From Ampelomyces quisqualis (Eukaryota; Ascomycota; Dothideomycetes; Pleosporales; Phaeosphaeriaceae), in contig JAGTXZ010000018.1 of the NCBI GenBank assembly GCA_018398575.1, forward strand, positions 2,108,001-2,172,000: 64,000 bases of DNA. Direction: 5' to 3'. The position numbers and the translations under genes are program-made. Below, in pieces: positions 20,933 through 30,980 of this stretch. Positions within the stretch are counted from its first letter, which is position 1. Each line of letters starts with the position of its first letter. The notes below the pieces were generated by a model, which did no database searches, was not told the DNA's origin, and was given only the letters and a program-made list of their open reading frames with translations.

Positions 20933-23197
20933 TCAATGCCCCTTGTTCCCCCTCTTCCCGCCTCTCTTACTCCGATCAATATGCCCTGCCAACGTCCTCT
21001 TGACATCCGTCAGACTCCTCTTATTCTTACTCTTGGCCTTACCCAGCGTCATTAGGAAATTCTTCTTGCGCGCCTTCTCCTTGTTCGTCGTACTCTTGCC
21101 CTCGGCCGCCTTCTTCTCCTTGCGCTTCGCCGTCGTGGACTGGTGGTTTGTTTCCCTGTCACCCTTGGCCATGGCGATTTTCTCCTCCTTGGTCGACTTT
21201 TTACCTAGCGAGGCGGCGGCTTCGATTGTCTCGGCGGTAATGGCTTCGTCGGCGTGGCGTTGGGCGAGGAGTTGGGCGCGCTTGTGGGAGGGGAGAGAGG
21301 CGGTTATTGCCGAGGCTTCTTGGAGGGCGCGGAGTTGTTTGAGGTCTGCTGGGGTGAGGATGGTGGTTGTGAGGAGCTTGGAGATGGATTTGATTTCTGG
21401 GTCGACGCTCTTTGAGTTTTCTTTTTCGTCGGATGGAGCGGGGGTGGAGGTGCTGAGTTTGCGTTTCTTGGAGGCAGGCTCTTTGGGGTTGGATTTGGAA
21501 TTCGCTTTTTCGTCTTCAGAGTCGCTGATTTGGATGTCTTCGCCGTCGGACTCGACGTTGATCCAGCCGCCAGAATCGTCGCTATCCTCGTCGGACTCGA
21601 CATCCCAGGCTTTCCAGTCTTCTCCATCGTCAAGCTCTTCGCCGTCATCGGCATCGGGGTCAAGGCCGGCTGCCTCACGCTTCTTGCGGCGCTCTTCTTC
21701 CTTCCACTTCTCGAGAAGCTCGATGCCTTCGATCCCGCCAATCGTTTCTTCGCCATATCTTCGATCCTTGACTGTGCCTGCACGAATACCCATGGATGCA
21801 TCCTTGCCACGGTCACGCTTGTGCAGTAGGTCGGCTCCGACTTCACGGTAGAGCGACAAAAGACCCTTGGCAGCCATCATAGTACCCTTGTCCTTGGACT
21901 TGCGGTACTGCACCAGATCTTGTAGTAACGTGTCCGTCATCGCCAATGGCTGGCGTGCGCAAATCTCGCGGATAGCGTTCAATCCTGCTGCCGCCACTTC
22001 TGAGGCTGAGGCTTCTGACACGAATTCATTTGCAATCTTCTGTACTAACGGCTCGAGTACGTCGGGTGGTACGTAGTTATGGGTTGCTTGCGCAAGACAT
22101 GCGAGATAGCTCGTGACGGAGGCTTGTCGAGGAGTGAGGTGTTTGAGAAAGAACGAATAGAGGGACAGCACAGTGAGTTTGTGCAGGCCTACAAGTCGCG
22201 ATACCAGTTGGAGGACGAGAAGCTTGGTTTCGAGCTGGAGTTTTGATTTTGAGCTTTGAACGTGCTTTGAGAACAACTGCTCAGCGAACCCTTGAGGGTC
22301 GTGCAGTAAATGCAGTGCGGAGAAGTTCAGCGGATGTGGTGCATTTTTCTTCTTCTCCTTCTTTTTCACCGTCGCAGCGGCCTTCTTCAGATCTCTCAGG
22401 TTCTTCTTTGACTTCTTGTTAACGCCAGCTTGGTGCCTTAACCGTCCCATGTCGACGTCTTCGTCGTCGTCACTCTCCTCCGCTGCCTCTTCACGCTCTT
22501 TATCTCCCCCCAGGAAGAATCTCACGCCGCCAGCAATGACCTTTTCGTTCTCGCTAAGTGCAGCCAACCGCATGACCTCGACTGCGCGTGCATCAGTCCA
22601 TACTTGCCTCTTCCATAGCTCGCGCGTTATCTTGACAGCCCAGATGCCTTTGGGCGATTCCTTGTCTGATTCGAGTAGGTTGTACAGGACGGTTTGAATG
22701 GTGCGATTCAGTTTGTGGTTCGTGGTCTTGACGTTGGAGGATCGCAGGTCGGAGAGGATCTTTGTGAAGAGTAATTGGCGGAGTGATTTGCTTGGTGTGG
22801 ACACGAGAATCGGAAAGAGCGTGTTGAGAAGCACGGTCGAGTCTATTACGTCCTTGTTCCGCAGGAGCACTATGCTGCCCACGATCTTGTCTCGCAGCTC
22901 GTACTCCAGGACTTCGTGGTGTTGAAGCAGGATTTGGGTCAAGTCTTCGGGGAACTTGGAGGTCAGATCTGGGTATCGGTCGGCGACATGCGAGATGAAC
23001 TCAACCAGGTCCTTGAGCGCGACCAGGCCCGAGTCGGTGGAGGAGGGGTTCTGGAGAAACAGGTCCCGCAGCGTCTCATACTGCTGGTACTGATTGTTGA
23101 AGTCGTCGCGGTAACTCTGCGGGTCGCGCTTGAGCTTGTAGCGGAGTGCAGAGTGGTCTGCCTCGATCTTTTCGAGAGCGCCAACCTTGCGCTTCAT
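20933..23197 (-). CDS. SDA1: SDA1 family 60S ribosome biogenesis protein
   Basis: Single exon of 754 residues. The N-terminus MKRKVGALEKIEADHSALRYKLKRDP... matches the conserved start of SDA1, with the NUC130/3NT-like domain following and KSLRQLLFTKILSDL, LNRTIQTVLYNLL and PHPLNFSALHLLHDPQGFAE as family landmarks. A strongly acidic segment (about 505-570; DDGEELDDGEDW, SDEDSDDSGGW) precedes a basic tail ending KRGGKRGNKGH. SDA1 is a nucleolar/nuclear factor for pre-60S maturation and export and is essential in yeast. The start at 23197 was chosen because upstream in-frame sequence has only GTG and the family begins here. Divergent from RSE1 across 309 bp. Confidence 0.93.
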   Translation of the reverse strand: MKRKVGALEKIEADHSALRYKLKRDPQSYRDDFNNQYQQYETLRDLFLQNPSSTDSGLVALKDLVEFISHVADRYPDLTSKFPEDLTQILLQHHEVLEYELRDKIVGSIVLLRNKDVIDSTVLLNTLFPILVSTPSKSLRQLLFTKILSDLRSSNVKTTNHKLNRTIQTVLYNLLESDKESPKGIWAVKITRELWKRQVWTDARAVEVMRLAALSENEKVIAGGVRFFLGGDKEREEAAEESDDDEDVDMGRLRHQAGVNKKSKKNLRDLKKAAATVKKKEKKKNAPHPLNFSALHLLHDPQGFAEQLFSKHVQSSKSKLQLETKLLVLQLVSRLVGLHKLTVLSLYSFFLKHLTPRQASVTSYLACLAQATHNYVPPDVLEPLVQKIANEFVSEASASEVAAAGLNAIREICARQPLAMTDTLLQDLVQYRKSKDKGTMMAAKGLLSLYREVGADLLHKRDRGKDASMGIRAGTVKDRRYGEETIGGIEGIELLEKWKEEERRKKREAAGLDPDADDGEELDDGEDWKAWDVESDEDSDDSGGWINVESDGEDIQISDSEDEKANSKSNPKEPASKKRKLSTSTPAPSDEKENSKSVDPEIKSISKLLTTTILTPADLKQLRALQEASAITASLPSHKRAQLLAQRHADEAITAETIEAAASLGKKSTKEEKIAMAKGDRETNHQSTTAKRKEKKAAEGKSTTNKEKARKKNFLMTLGKAKSKNKRSLTDVKRTLAGHIDRSKRGGKRGNKGH

Positions 23198-23506
23198 GGT
23201 GAGGATGCCTTCGAGTGAATGTTCAGGTCTGCACAATTGGGCAATATCGATATCAAAAACTAGCGGGTCCTCCACTAGCGGCACGGAGTTTGCCGCTGGA
23301 GCTTGGGCTAGCGTCGGTGGAAATCTTTACTCGAGCACACTCGGCCTGGTCAACCTCACTCTTCCAATACAGCGCGTCAACACCCGACAAAACAACGCGC
23401 GGGGCAGCATCAACGAGCCGCGACCCCACGCTGCCAGCTCGAGACACGCTCGTGCCGCCCATCGCCGCGGCAGTAGCAGCTGGGCCAGCGCCCGCCATCG
23501 CCCACC
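23198..23506. promoter_or_regulatory. Divergent promoter SDA1/RSE1
   Basis: 309 bp separate the start codons of SDA1 and RSE1. GC-rich, no TATA box seen. A shared promoter is implied by the spacing alone. Confidence 0.55.
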
Positions 23507-26500
23507 ATGACGAGCTTCTCGTCCATGTCCCTGTACGCCTTGACGGTCAAGCAGCCGTCGGCCACGCAGGACGCCATCTCCGGGGACTTCCTCGGGAACG
23601 GAAAACAGCAGATTCTCACGGCCAATGGCTCCCGCCTCGCGCTTCTCGAGGTCTCGCGGCGGCAGAAGGGCTTCCAGGAGATCTACTCGCAGCATGTGTT
23701 TGGCATCGTGCGCCGCATCGCCAAGTTCCGCATCGCCGGAGGCACCAAAGGTATGTTCCGCCCGTCTCGAACGCTATAAGTCAGTGTAGTGATTTTCAAA
23801 GCACCCGACCCACTCGAGCTCGCCGCTCCCTGAGCCCGCAGTGGACTGGACATGATGCAATACACGAACCATGGCTGACGTTGTAGATCACATTGTCATC
23901 ACCACCGACTCCGGACGGCTAGTCACCTACGAGTACGTGCCCGACGAGCAGACGTTCAAGACGGTGCATTTCGAGACGTATGGCAAGTCGGGCATACGAC
24001 GTGTGGTTCCTGGCGAATACCTGGCAGCAGACCCGAAAGGGCGCGCCATCATGACCGCATCGGTAGAGAAGAACAAGCTAGTGTACATTCTTACCCGCAG
24101 CGGCCAGACGGACATCGCCATCTCTTCACCTCTTGAGGCACACAAGCCGCAGACGCTCGTGTACACTCTAATCGGACTCGATGTTGGGTACGACAACCCC
24201 ATGTTCGCTTCTCTCGAGCTGGACTACTCGAGCTCCGAGACCGACCCTACCGGCGAGGCTTTCGACGAGCTGAAGAAAGAGCTTGTCTACTACGAGCTTG
24301 ACCTCGGGCTGAACCACATCGTGCGCAAATGGTCAGAACCAGTCGATCGCACAGCAAACGCACTGTTCCGAGTCCCTGGAGGGCCTAACGCGCCGAGTGG
24401 TGTGCTTTGTTGCGGCGAAGACAACATCACATACCGGCGCATTTTCAACAATAAGTCTAGCGTCCACCGACTGGCTATCCCGCGTCGCGAAGGTGCTACA
24501 GAAGACCCCAACCGCAAGCGCACCATCATCACCGGCACACTATACTCCCTGAAGGGCGGTGATTTCTTCTACCTCCTTCAGACCGACGACGGCGACGTAT
24601 TCAAGCTTACCGTGGACGCACCCGAGGGCATAGTCCAGACGATCAAGATCAAGTACTTCGATACTATTCCTGTTGCGACCAGCATCTGTATTTTGCGCGC
24701 CGGTTTCGTATACGCGGCTTGCGAATCAGGTGATAGGATTCTATACGAGCTCGAGTCCTTGGGTGACGAGACAGACGATCCCCTCTTTGAGAGCTCCCAG
24801 TTCCCGGTCGATCCTGAAGCGGCTTTTGCACCACCTTATTTCAAGCCACGAGCTCTCACAAACTTGACTGCGGTTGAGACTATGCCCAGTTTGAACCCCA
24901 TCATGGGAATGGAAGTAGCAAATCCTATGCTGGAAGATGCGCCACAGATTTACACCATCAACGGCGCTGGCGGACGGAGCTCGTTCCGAACCACGAGGAA
25001 TGCACTCGAAGTTCTTGATCTCATTGAGTCACCATTGCCACAGAATGCCTCTGATGTCTGGACCACCAAGCTCACCGTCGATGATGAGACAGACACACTC
25101 ATTGTACTGTGCCTACATAGCAGGACTCTTGTGCTCAAAATTGGCGACGATGTTGAAGAGGCCTCGAACACGGGTTTCCTGGCAGAGACAAACACGCTTG
25201 GTGTTCAGCAGTTTGGCGAAGACTGCATCATCCAGATTCACCCCAAGGGCATTCGCCACATTCAAGGCATCGCATTTGCCAATGACGATGCGGTGGCAAG
25301 TCACGCCAGCTTGACTGACTGGCAACCTCCGGCACATCGAACAATCGTAGCTTGTGCCACCAACAACCGACAGGTCGCGATCGCGCTGAGCTCCGGTCAG
25401 ATACTCTACTTTGAGTGCGATTCCGATGGTTCGCTCGCAATGGCCGAGGAAGAAATTGCTCTTGATAGCACAATCAACTGCCTTGCGATTCCAGACGTGC
25501 CTGAAGGTAGCGTACGAGCCTTCTTCATGGCAGTCGGCTGCAGCGATCAGACTGTCAGAATTTTCAACTTGTCTCCAGACATGGAAGGCAACATCCTGAG
25601 AAGCATCTCCGTCCAGGCGCTGACGTCCCCACCAAGCGATCTCACCATCAACCTCATGTCTGACAAGTCTCCGCGAGGATTCAGCCAGTTCTTGCACATT
25701 GGTTTACGAAGTGGAGTTTACATCCGCTCGGTACTCGATGAAATGACAGGTGATATTGGCGACACGCGGAGGCGCTTTCTAGGGCCTGAGCCCATCAAGT
25801 TCGCGAAGGTGACTGTGGCCGGCGAACCCGCGATCCTGGCCATGACGTCTAGGCCATGGCTTGGCTATACTCATCCACGCACCGGTGTTCTCCAGCTTAC
25901 ACCTCTCAACTACATTGCATTCAAATCTGCGTGGAACTTTGATGGTTCACAGTTCAAGGGCATCATCTGCGTGAGCGCGAATGAGCTACGGTATGTACCA
26001 TTCCCTTTCATTTTTTACTCCATTGCACTGATGATACTCGTACACCCTACACTCGCTGAGGGACTTAACTTTTATTCCAATTGTTCCTGCTGAACGCAAT
26101 ATGTCAACTACTTTTGTTTTTGCACTATCGTAAATCTCAGTAGCTAATCAGCACAGCATATTTACGTTCAACGACTTGACCGATAACACGACCTACGAAA
26201 CTATCCCATTAAAGTACACTCCTCGAAAGATGGTGGGCTACCATGATCAGGGAGTCTTTTACATCATTCAGAGCGAAAACAATACTTTGAATGGGGGCAC
26301 GCGACAAGAGCTTATTGCACAAGCCAAGCAAGAGGATGACGATGATGCCCCTATGGAGATCGAGGAAGCCAACGGTGACACGGCAAACGGTCATACTGAA
26401 ATTGACGAGCTTCCCCCGATCGAATTCGGCTATCCACGGGCTCCGGGCAAATGGGCGTCGTGCATCCAAGTCGTCGATCCTGTAACAGAAAAGGCTGTGA

Positions 26501-27543
26501 CGCATACTGTTGAGATCAAGAACAACCAGTCACTTGTCAGCGCTGCACTCGTGTACTTTGAGAGCCGAGGCGAAGACCTCTTCCTAGTCGTCGGTACTGC
26601 TAAAGACTTGACCTTCCAGCCCTACAAGTTTTCTGGCGCTTCAATATTGGTCTACAAGATATCCTCAAATGGTCGAGAGCTCGATCTGTTCCACGAGACC
26701 GACGTAAGTGAACCCCCAACAGCGTTGTCCTCTTTCAAGGGCAAGATGGTGGCTGGTATCGGACGCAACCTATGTCTATACGACTGCGGTATGAAGTCAT
26801 TGCTTCGCAAGGCTCAGGCATCAGAGTGTGTGCCCACACGTATCACGGATATCAAGACTCAGGGTAGCCGACTGGTCATCTCGGACTCGGTGCAATCTGT
26901 CACCTACGTTGTACACAAGGATCAGGTGCATCCCAACCGGCTGATTCCCTTCATTGATGACACCATCGCTCGACACACCACCTGCGCAGAAATGCTAGAC
27001 TATGACACTACCGTTGGCGGTGATAAGTTTGGCAACCTCTGGCTGGTTCGATGTCCGCAGAAGATCTCCGAAACATCAGATGAGTCTCCGGATGGCTCCG
27101 ACCTACTTGTTGACAAGAGCTATCTCGGAGGTACTGCGAACCGCCTCGACAGTGTTGCGCATTACTTCGCGAACGACATCCCCATTTCGATTCAAAAGAC
27201 TGTTCTACTCTCTGGTGGCGAGCGCATCATCTTCTGGGCCGGTCTGCAAGGCACTCTTGGTGCACTCATTCCCTTCACGTCACGTCGACAGCATAAGATG
27301 TTCCAGCAATTGGAACTTCAGCTACGGTCAGATGACAAGCCGCTATCTGGACGCGATCACCTGGCCTTCCGCAGCTACTTCAACCCAGTGAAGAGTGTCA
27401 TTGACGGTGATCTCATTGAGAGATTCTTGGTCCTGTCACGAGACAAGCGTGAGAGCATCGCTGGACAGTTGACTGGTGCGGAATGGACTCCAGGCATGAT
27501 TGATGAGGCCATCTGGAACATGAGAGGACTGTACGCTTTTTAG
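23507..27543 (+). CDS. RSE1: SF3b splicing factor subunit 3 (Rse1/SF3B3)
   Basis: Three exons: 23507-23750, 23887-25990, 26157-27543; 1244 residues. The whole length matches Rse1/SF3b130, a triple beta-propeller scaffold of the U2 snRNP SF3b complex, related to DDB1 and CPSF160. Landmarks: the N-terminal MSLYALTVKQPSA...I-GDFLGNGKQQI, SGRLVTYEY, LVYYELDLGLNHIVRKWSEPVD, HIGLRSGVYIRSVLDEMTGD, LGYTHP and C-terminal SYFNPVKSVIDGDLIERF and PGMIDEAIWNMRG. The introns (136 and 166 nt) are longer than most in the window. The acidic loop around EDDDDAPMEIEEANGD is typical of fungal members. The first intron sits exactly after GGTK, restoring GGTKDHIVITTDSGR in frame. Function: pre-mRNA branch-site recognition in the nucleus. 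Confidence 0.95.
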
Positions 27544-28187
27544 GTAAGCCAAATTTGGATTTATGCGTTTTGGACTTTGGCGTGCTTTTTGCCGGTGCCG
27601 CTGTGATCGTTGATCTGACGGAATAAGTAAGTGTTGCGTCCACTTTGTAGCGACAGAAGTCTCCGGGAGGCGCATGAGTCACTCGATTTGTGTGAGCTGC
27701 GTTACATTCTCACAGCGTCACGCATCACCAAACATCGACCAGCGTGAGTAGGCCCGCCCGTCTTGGGCAAAGGATTCAGCCACCGCCGATGCGAGAAGTC
27801 TTTGACACTTCCTCTCTCTGAGGTTGCTTGGGAGCGCAGGCGAAGAAGCGCAGGACCTTCGGCATAGAAGCCGTAAATTTCTGCCATGTACCACAGTTGC
27901 AAATGCGACATGACATGAGCACAATACGATACCCCAAGCATACTACTCTGTCCACACATTTTCTCGCCTTTTTGATGCAGTGATTCTTGATGTCAACGCT
28001 TGACGCCTTCACGCGCAGAAAGTTATTACATCGCTTGCCATGATCAACCACAATTAAAAAGGTGTGTACCTCTACTCAACGGCAAAATTGATCTGTAAGA
28101 TACCACTGGATAAAGCAACTACAATCTCGTACCCATCAAACCCGTCCACCTTCCCCCCCAGACCGCAAACTGACCTCCCCTTACTAC
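27544..28187. other. Intergenic between convergent genes
   Basis: About 640 bp with the 3' ends of RSE1 and the next gene. From 28,140 the top strand is almost pure pyrimidine/C-rich and runs into the next gene's coding end. No gene seen. Confidence 0.45.
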
Positions 28188-29768
28188 CTACTCATCCCCC
28201 GGCCCCTCCCCATCCAGCAACAACCCAACCAACCTCCCCAACTCCACACACTCCCTCTCCACCCTTTCCACGCTGCCCACCATCTCCCCCAACCTCCCTC
28301 GCATATCCTCCAGCACACCCACCATCTCCCTCGCCTTGGCCCTGACCTCTGTAATCCCCTCCACCGCATCTCCCATCATACCCACCGTCGCCGGATGCGC
28401 CATGCGCTCCGCTACAACGCCCCTTCGCTCGGCGTCTGACACACGTGATAAGTCGCGGCCCGAGAACTTGTACGCGCGTGTGAGGACGCGGGATGAAGTG
28501 ATGACCTTGATCGCTGCGATGGATTGCGCGGCGAACAATGTGGATGTTAGGAGTGAGTCGAGGTGTATGTGTGTGCGTTGGGCGAGGGTGTGGGTGGCGG
28601 TGGATAAGGAGGAAAGGTGTGTTGGGAGCCATGTTGGTTGTGGGACGAGGGATGAAGAGGGTGCGTCACCGCGGCGGAGGACTTGGTCTAGAAGGATTTT
28701 CTGCGCGGTTTGCTGGATGGTCAGGGGTTGGAGGTTGGCTAGGATTATGGGGGGGATGTTGAGACGCGCGGTTTTGATGCGGGCGCATAGTATGGCGCAG
28801 TTGTTGTGGGCAACGTCTCCTGTCCAGTCGCTCATTTTGCGCGTGTATTTTGCGAGTGCGGTAACATCGCCGTGGCGTTTTGCGGTAGCGATTTTGTCAT
28901 CGAGTTTGAGTCGGGCATCTGCGTTGGCGGTGTGCGCCATAGAGTTACGTTCGGTGACTAGGGTGTAGAATATCAGGAATTTGAATTCCTGGTCTATGTC
29001 TGGATTGGCGAAGCCGATGTGGGCTAGTATGATGATCAGGAGGTGACATGTATCTTTTGTTTTAAAGGATGCTGTTTCGGGGCGATAAGTGTGTATGGCG
29101 CGCAGGAGTTTCCGGGAAGTGTCGTCGTGGGCGTCTGCACTTCGTCGGTGGCTGAGTGTGCGGTCAAGGAAAGAGATACGGCTGTACATTGCATCTATCA
29201 AGGCTTCTCGGGCTTCGGTGTCGTCGGGTGGGCTTGTAACGTGCTCATTCCACTTTTGGAGGACTTCTTGCATCGCCCTGTAGGACTCGGTCATTGGTCG
29301 CTTCCTGTATCGTGTGTCGGTTTCGGAAGAATTGATGCGTAGTGGCCAGAGTAAGTCTTCGAATTTGGAAGAACGGGGTCCATGTCCTCGACGAATGCGA
29401 TCAAGAACAGCGGTATCTGGCCCAGTTCCCTGGCCATTTCCCGAACACCTGTCCAGATGAGGCTCGTATTCAGGATCCCAATCAATTCGAGCTTGCTCTT
29501 TCTCACATTGCAGATCGAGCCAGTCTCGAATTTCTGCGAGGCTTGCACCAGTGGTCAAGGAGTCGTTCGCTCTCTGTTCCTCGTCGTAGGAGTGTGCACT
29601 TTGACTACTTCTCAGAGTATCAGAACTTATATTCAGCTCAATATCATCGTCCTCGTCCAAATACAGCACACTTCCTAGCACGAGCGAGCGCGTTATTGGT
29701 GCTAGGCCTTCGTGATGTTTGTCTGTTGCTGTCATCGATCTGCAGCCTGCTTGTGCTTTGTCCCACAT
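28188..29768 (-). CDS. Hypothetical protein with C-terminal coiled coil
   Basis: Single exon of 526 residues, not recognised. The first in-frame ATG gives MWDKAQAGCRS; two later Met could also serve. The N-terminal ~100 residues are acidic and disordered (LDEDDDIELNISSD). The centre (about 175-390) appears helical and folded (FKTKDTCHLLIIILAHIGF, EFKFLIFYTLVTERNSMAH). The last ~90 residues have coiled-coil heptads (REMVGVLEDMRGRLGEMVG, VERECVELGRLVGLLL). No membrane or signal segment is clear. The 3' third is strongly G-rich on the coding strand, encoding Gly/Val/Arg-rich sequence, which may reflect composition bias rather than transfer. Structure search of residues 175-400 would be the best lead. 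Confidence 0.65.
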   Translation of the reverse strand: MWDKAQAGCRSMTATDKHHEGLAPITRSLVLGSVLYLDEDDDIELNISSDTLRSSQSAHSYDEEQRANDSLTTGASLAEIRDWLDLQCEKEQARIDWDPEYEPHLDRCSGNGQGTGPDTAVLDRIRRGHGPRSSKFEDLLWPLRINSSETDTRYRKRPMTESYRAMQEVLQKWNEHVTSPPDDTEAREALIDAMYSRISFLDRTLSHRRSADAHDDTSRKLLRAIHTYRPETASFKTKDTCHLLIIILAHIGFANPDIDQEFKFLIFYTLVTERNSMAHTANADARLKLDDKIATAKRHGDVTALAKYTRKMSDWTGDVAHNNCAILCARIKTARLNIPPIILANLQPLTIQQTAQKILLDQVLRRGDAPSSSLVPQPTWLPTHLSSLSTATHTLAQRTHIHLDSLLTSTLFAAQSIAAIKVITSSRVLTRAYKFSGRDLSRVSDAERRGVVAERMAHPATVGMMGDAVEGITEVRAKAREMVGVLEDMRGRLGEMVGSVERVERECVELGRLVGLLLDGEGPGDE

Positions 29769-30513
29769 GTTTTGTTCCAAGAGTTTGTTTGAAACAGCAA
29801 AGTTGGATTGCCCCAGCCATACTGTCTGTCGCCATCAATGTTCATAGTGTCCATTCGTGTGAGGTCGTCCCGCTTAGATGTGAAGTGATTGGCCGTGAAG
29901 TAAGCTCGCTGTACATGTTCGACCGTGAATCATAGCATCTTTGATTTGAGAATCCAGCATTGAAAGCCGTCCGATCCTAGTGCTTCGTATCAACTGGGGC
30001 TTTTCTTGATGAAGAGGTATTCTGAGCATGCTACTTGTGAATGTTCATGCTGTGTTGCAGTGCTCAGCGGCCAACGCGACTCACCACGACGTATGCCCCC
30101 CGAAGTAGCAACCGCTGTGATTTCTCGAGCGCGTAGGTGGAGTAACATGTTATCTCGCGATGCACGGCTGATGTTCGTCTTACCCGCAGACGAGCTCTCA
30201 ACCTCGTGGAACTTGCTCGAAAGTGCGTGAAGCGATCGGCGATGGATCCTTCCTGATTCGACGCGCCGTGCCGCCTTGGAGCCAATCACCACCCCTTCTC
30301 AGCGACCATGAATGTTTGGCGAACGGTCCGGTGGCATGGAGCATCTGACAAGCGAATGTGTAACGCGCCGTCAACGCATTTTTTGTAACAGCACCTATGC
30401 CTGCTTCGCGATAACTCCAGCGCGGCGGGAGGACAAGTGATCACATGTGGACCCCCGCGATCCGATTGTCACGTCCAGACCATGGCACGAGGCCAGGGTT
30501 CCGCGGCAATTCA
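29769..30513. other. Intergenic
   Basis: About 745 bp between divergent genes, followed by the MITE-like element. No supportable gene. Confidence 0.4.
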
Positions 30514-30830
30514 GGGCCTGTTCGGTGCCACGGTGCATTGTTTCCAAACCTTCGTTTAAAGATCAGATGAAGTAAAGCTGGCGTAGAAGCTCAAGTCAGG
30601 CGTACAAGAAGGATACAAGGGGAAGGAAACAAGCTTAGGTCAGGCGCGTTGCCTATACAAGAAGGATACAAGGGGAAGGAAACAAGCACGGAGGTCCTGT
30701 TAGGTAAAATGGCGTTACGAAATCTTCAATTACGTACTCCGTATCCTGAACCTCCGTTTTACCGAACACACCCCTCTGTTCCATCTCCGTTATCAAAACG
30801 GAGCCTCGAAACGGTGTACCGAACAGGCCC
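30514..30830. mobile_element. MITE-like element with 13-bp terminal inverted repeats
   Basis: A 317-bp segment starts with gggcctgttcggt and ends with its exact reverse complement accgaacaggccc. Flanking bases are TCA on the left and TTA on the right, close to the TTA/TAA target duplication of PIF/Harbinger-type elements but with one mismatch. The right subterminal part contains another copy of the end-like word ttaccgaacac and a small hairpin (ctccgtt-atca-aaacggag with 7-bp arms). Two perfect 32-bp direct repeats lie inside. There is no transposase frame, so it would be non-autonomous. It sits about 150 bp upstream of the transporter's start codon and may affect its expression. Confidence 0.65.
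30603..30687. repeat. Two perfect 32-bp direct repeats, period 53 bp
   Basis: Copies at 30603-30634 and 30656-30687 are identical; each starts tacaagaaggatacaagggg. The word gtcaggcg precedes both copies at slightly different spacing, so the original duplication unit was longer. Confidence 0.92.
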
Positions 30831-30980
30831 TTAACTCCGTCCATCGCCCTCCGCTTTTCAGTCTTTTTGTCGGTCTGCCTCCCAAAACCCCCCCCAAACC
30901 GCTGTTTCTTTTCCTCTGCCAGATCCCTATCCTTCGTCCTGCCCTTCTCATCCCACTGAGACCGTGCAATTGCTGTTCAT

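Noticed and set aside
20943..21851. 302-codon plus-strand frame opposite SDA1
   Set aside because: Ser/Phe/Leu-rich shadow of the acidic and basic SDA1 C-terminus.
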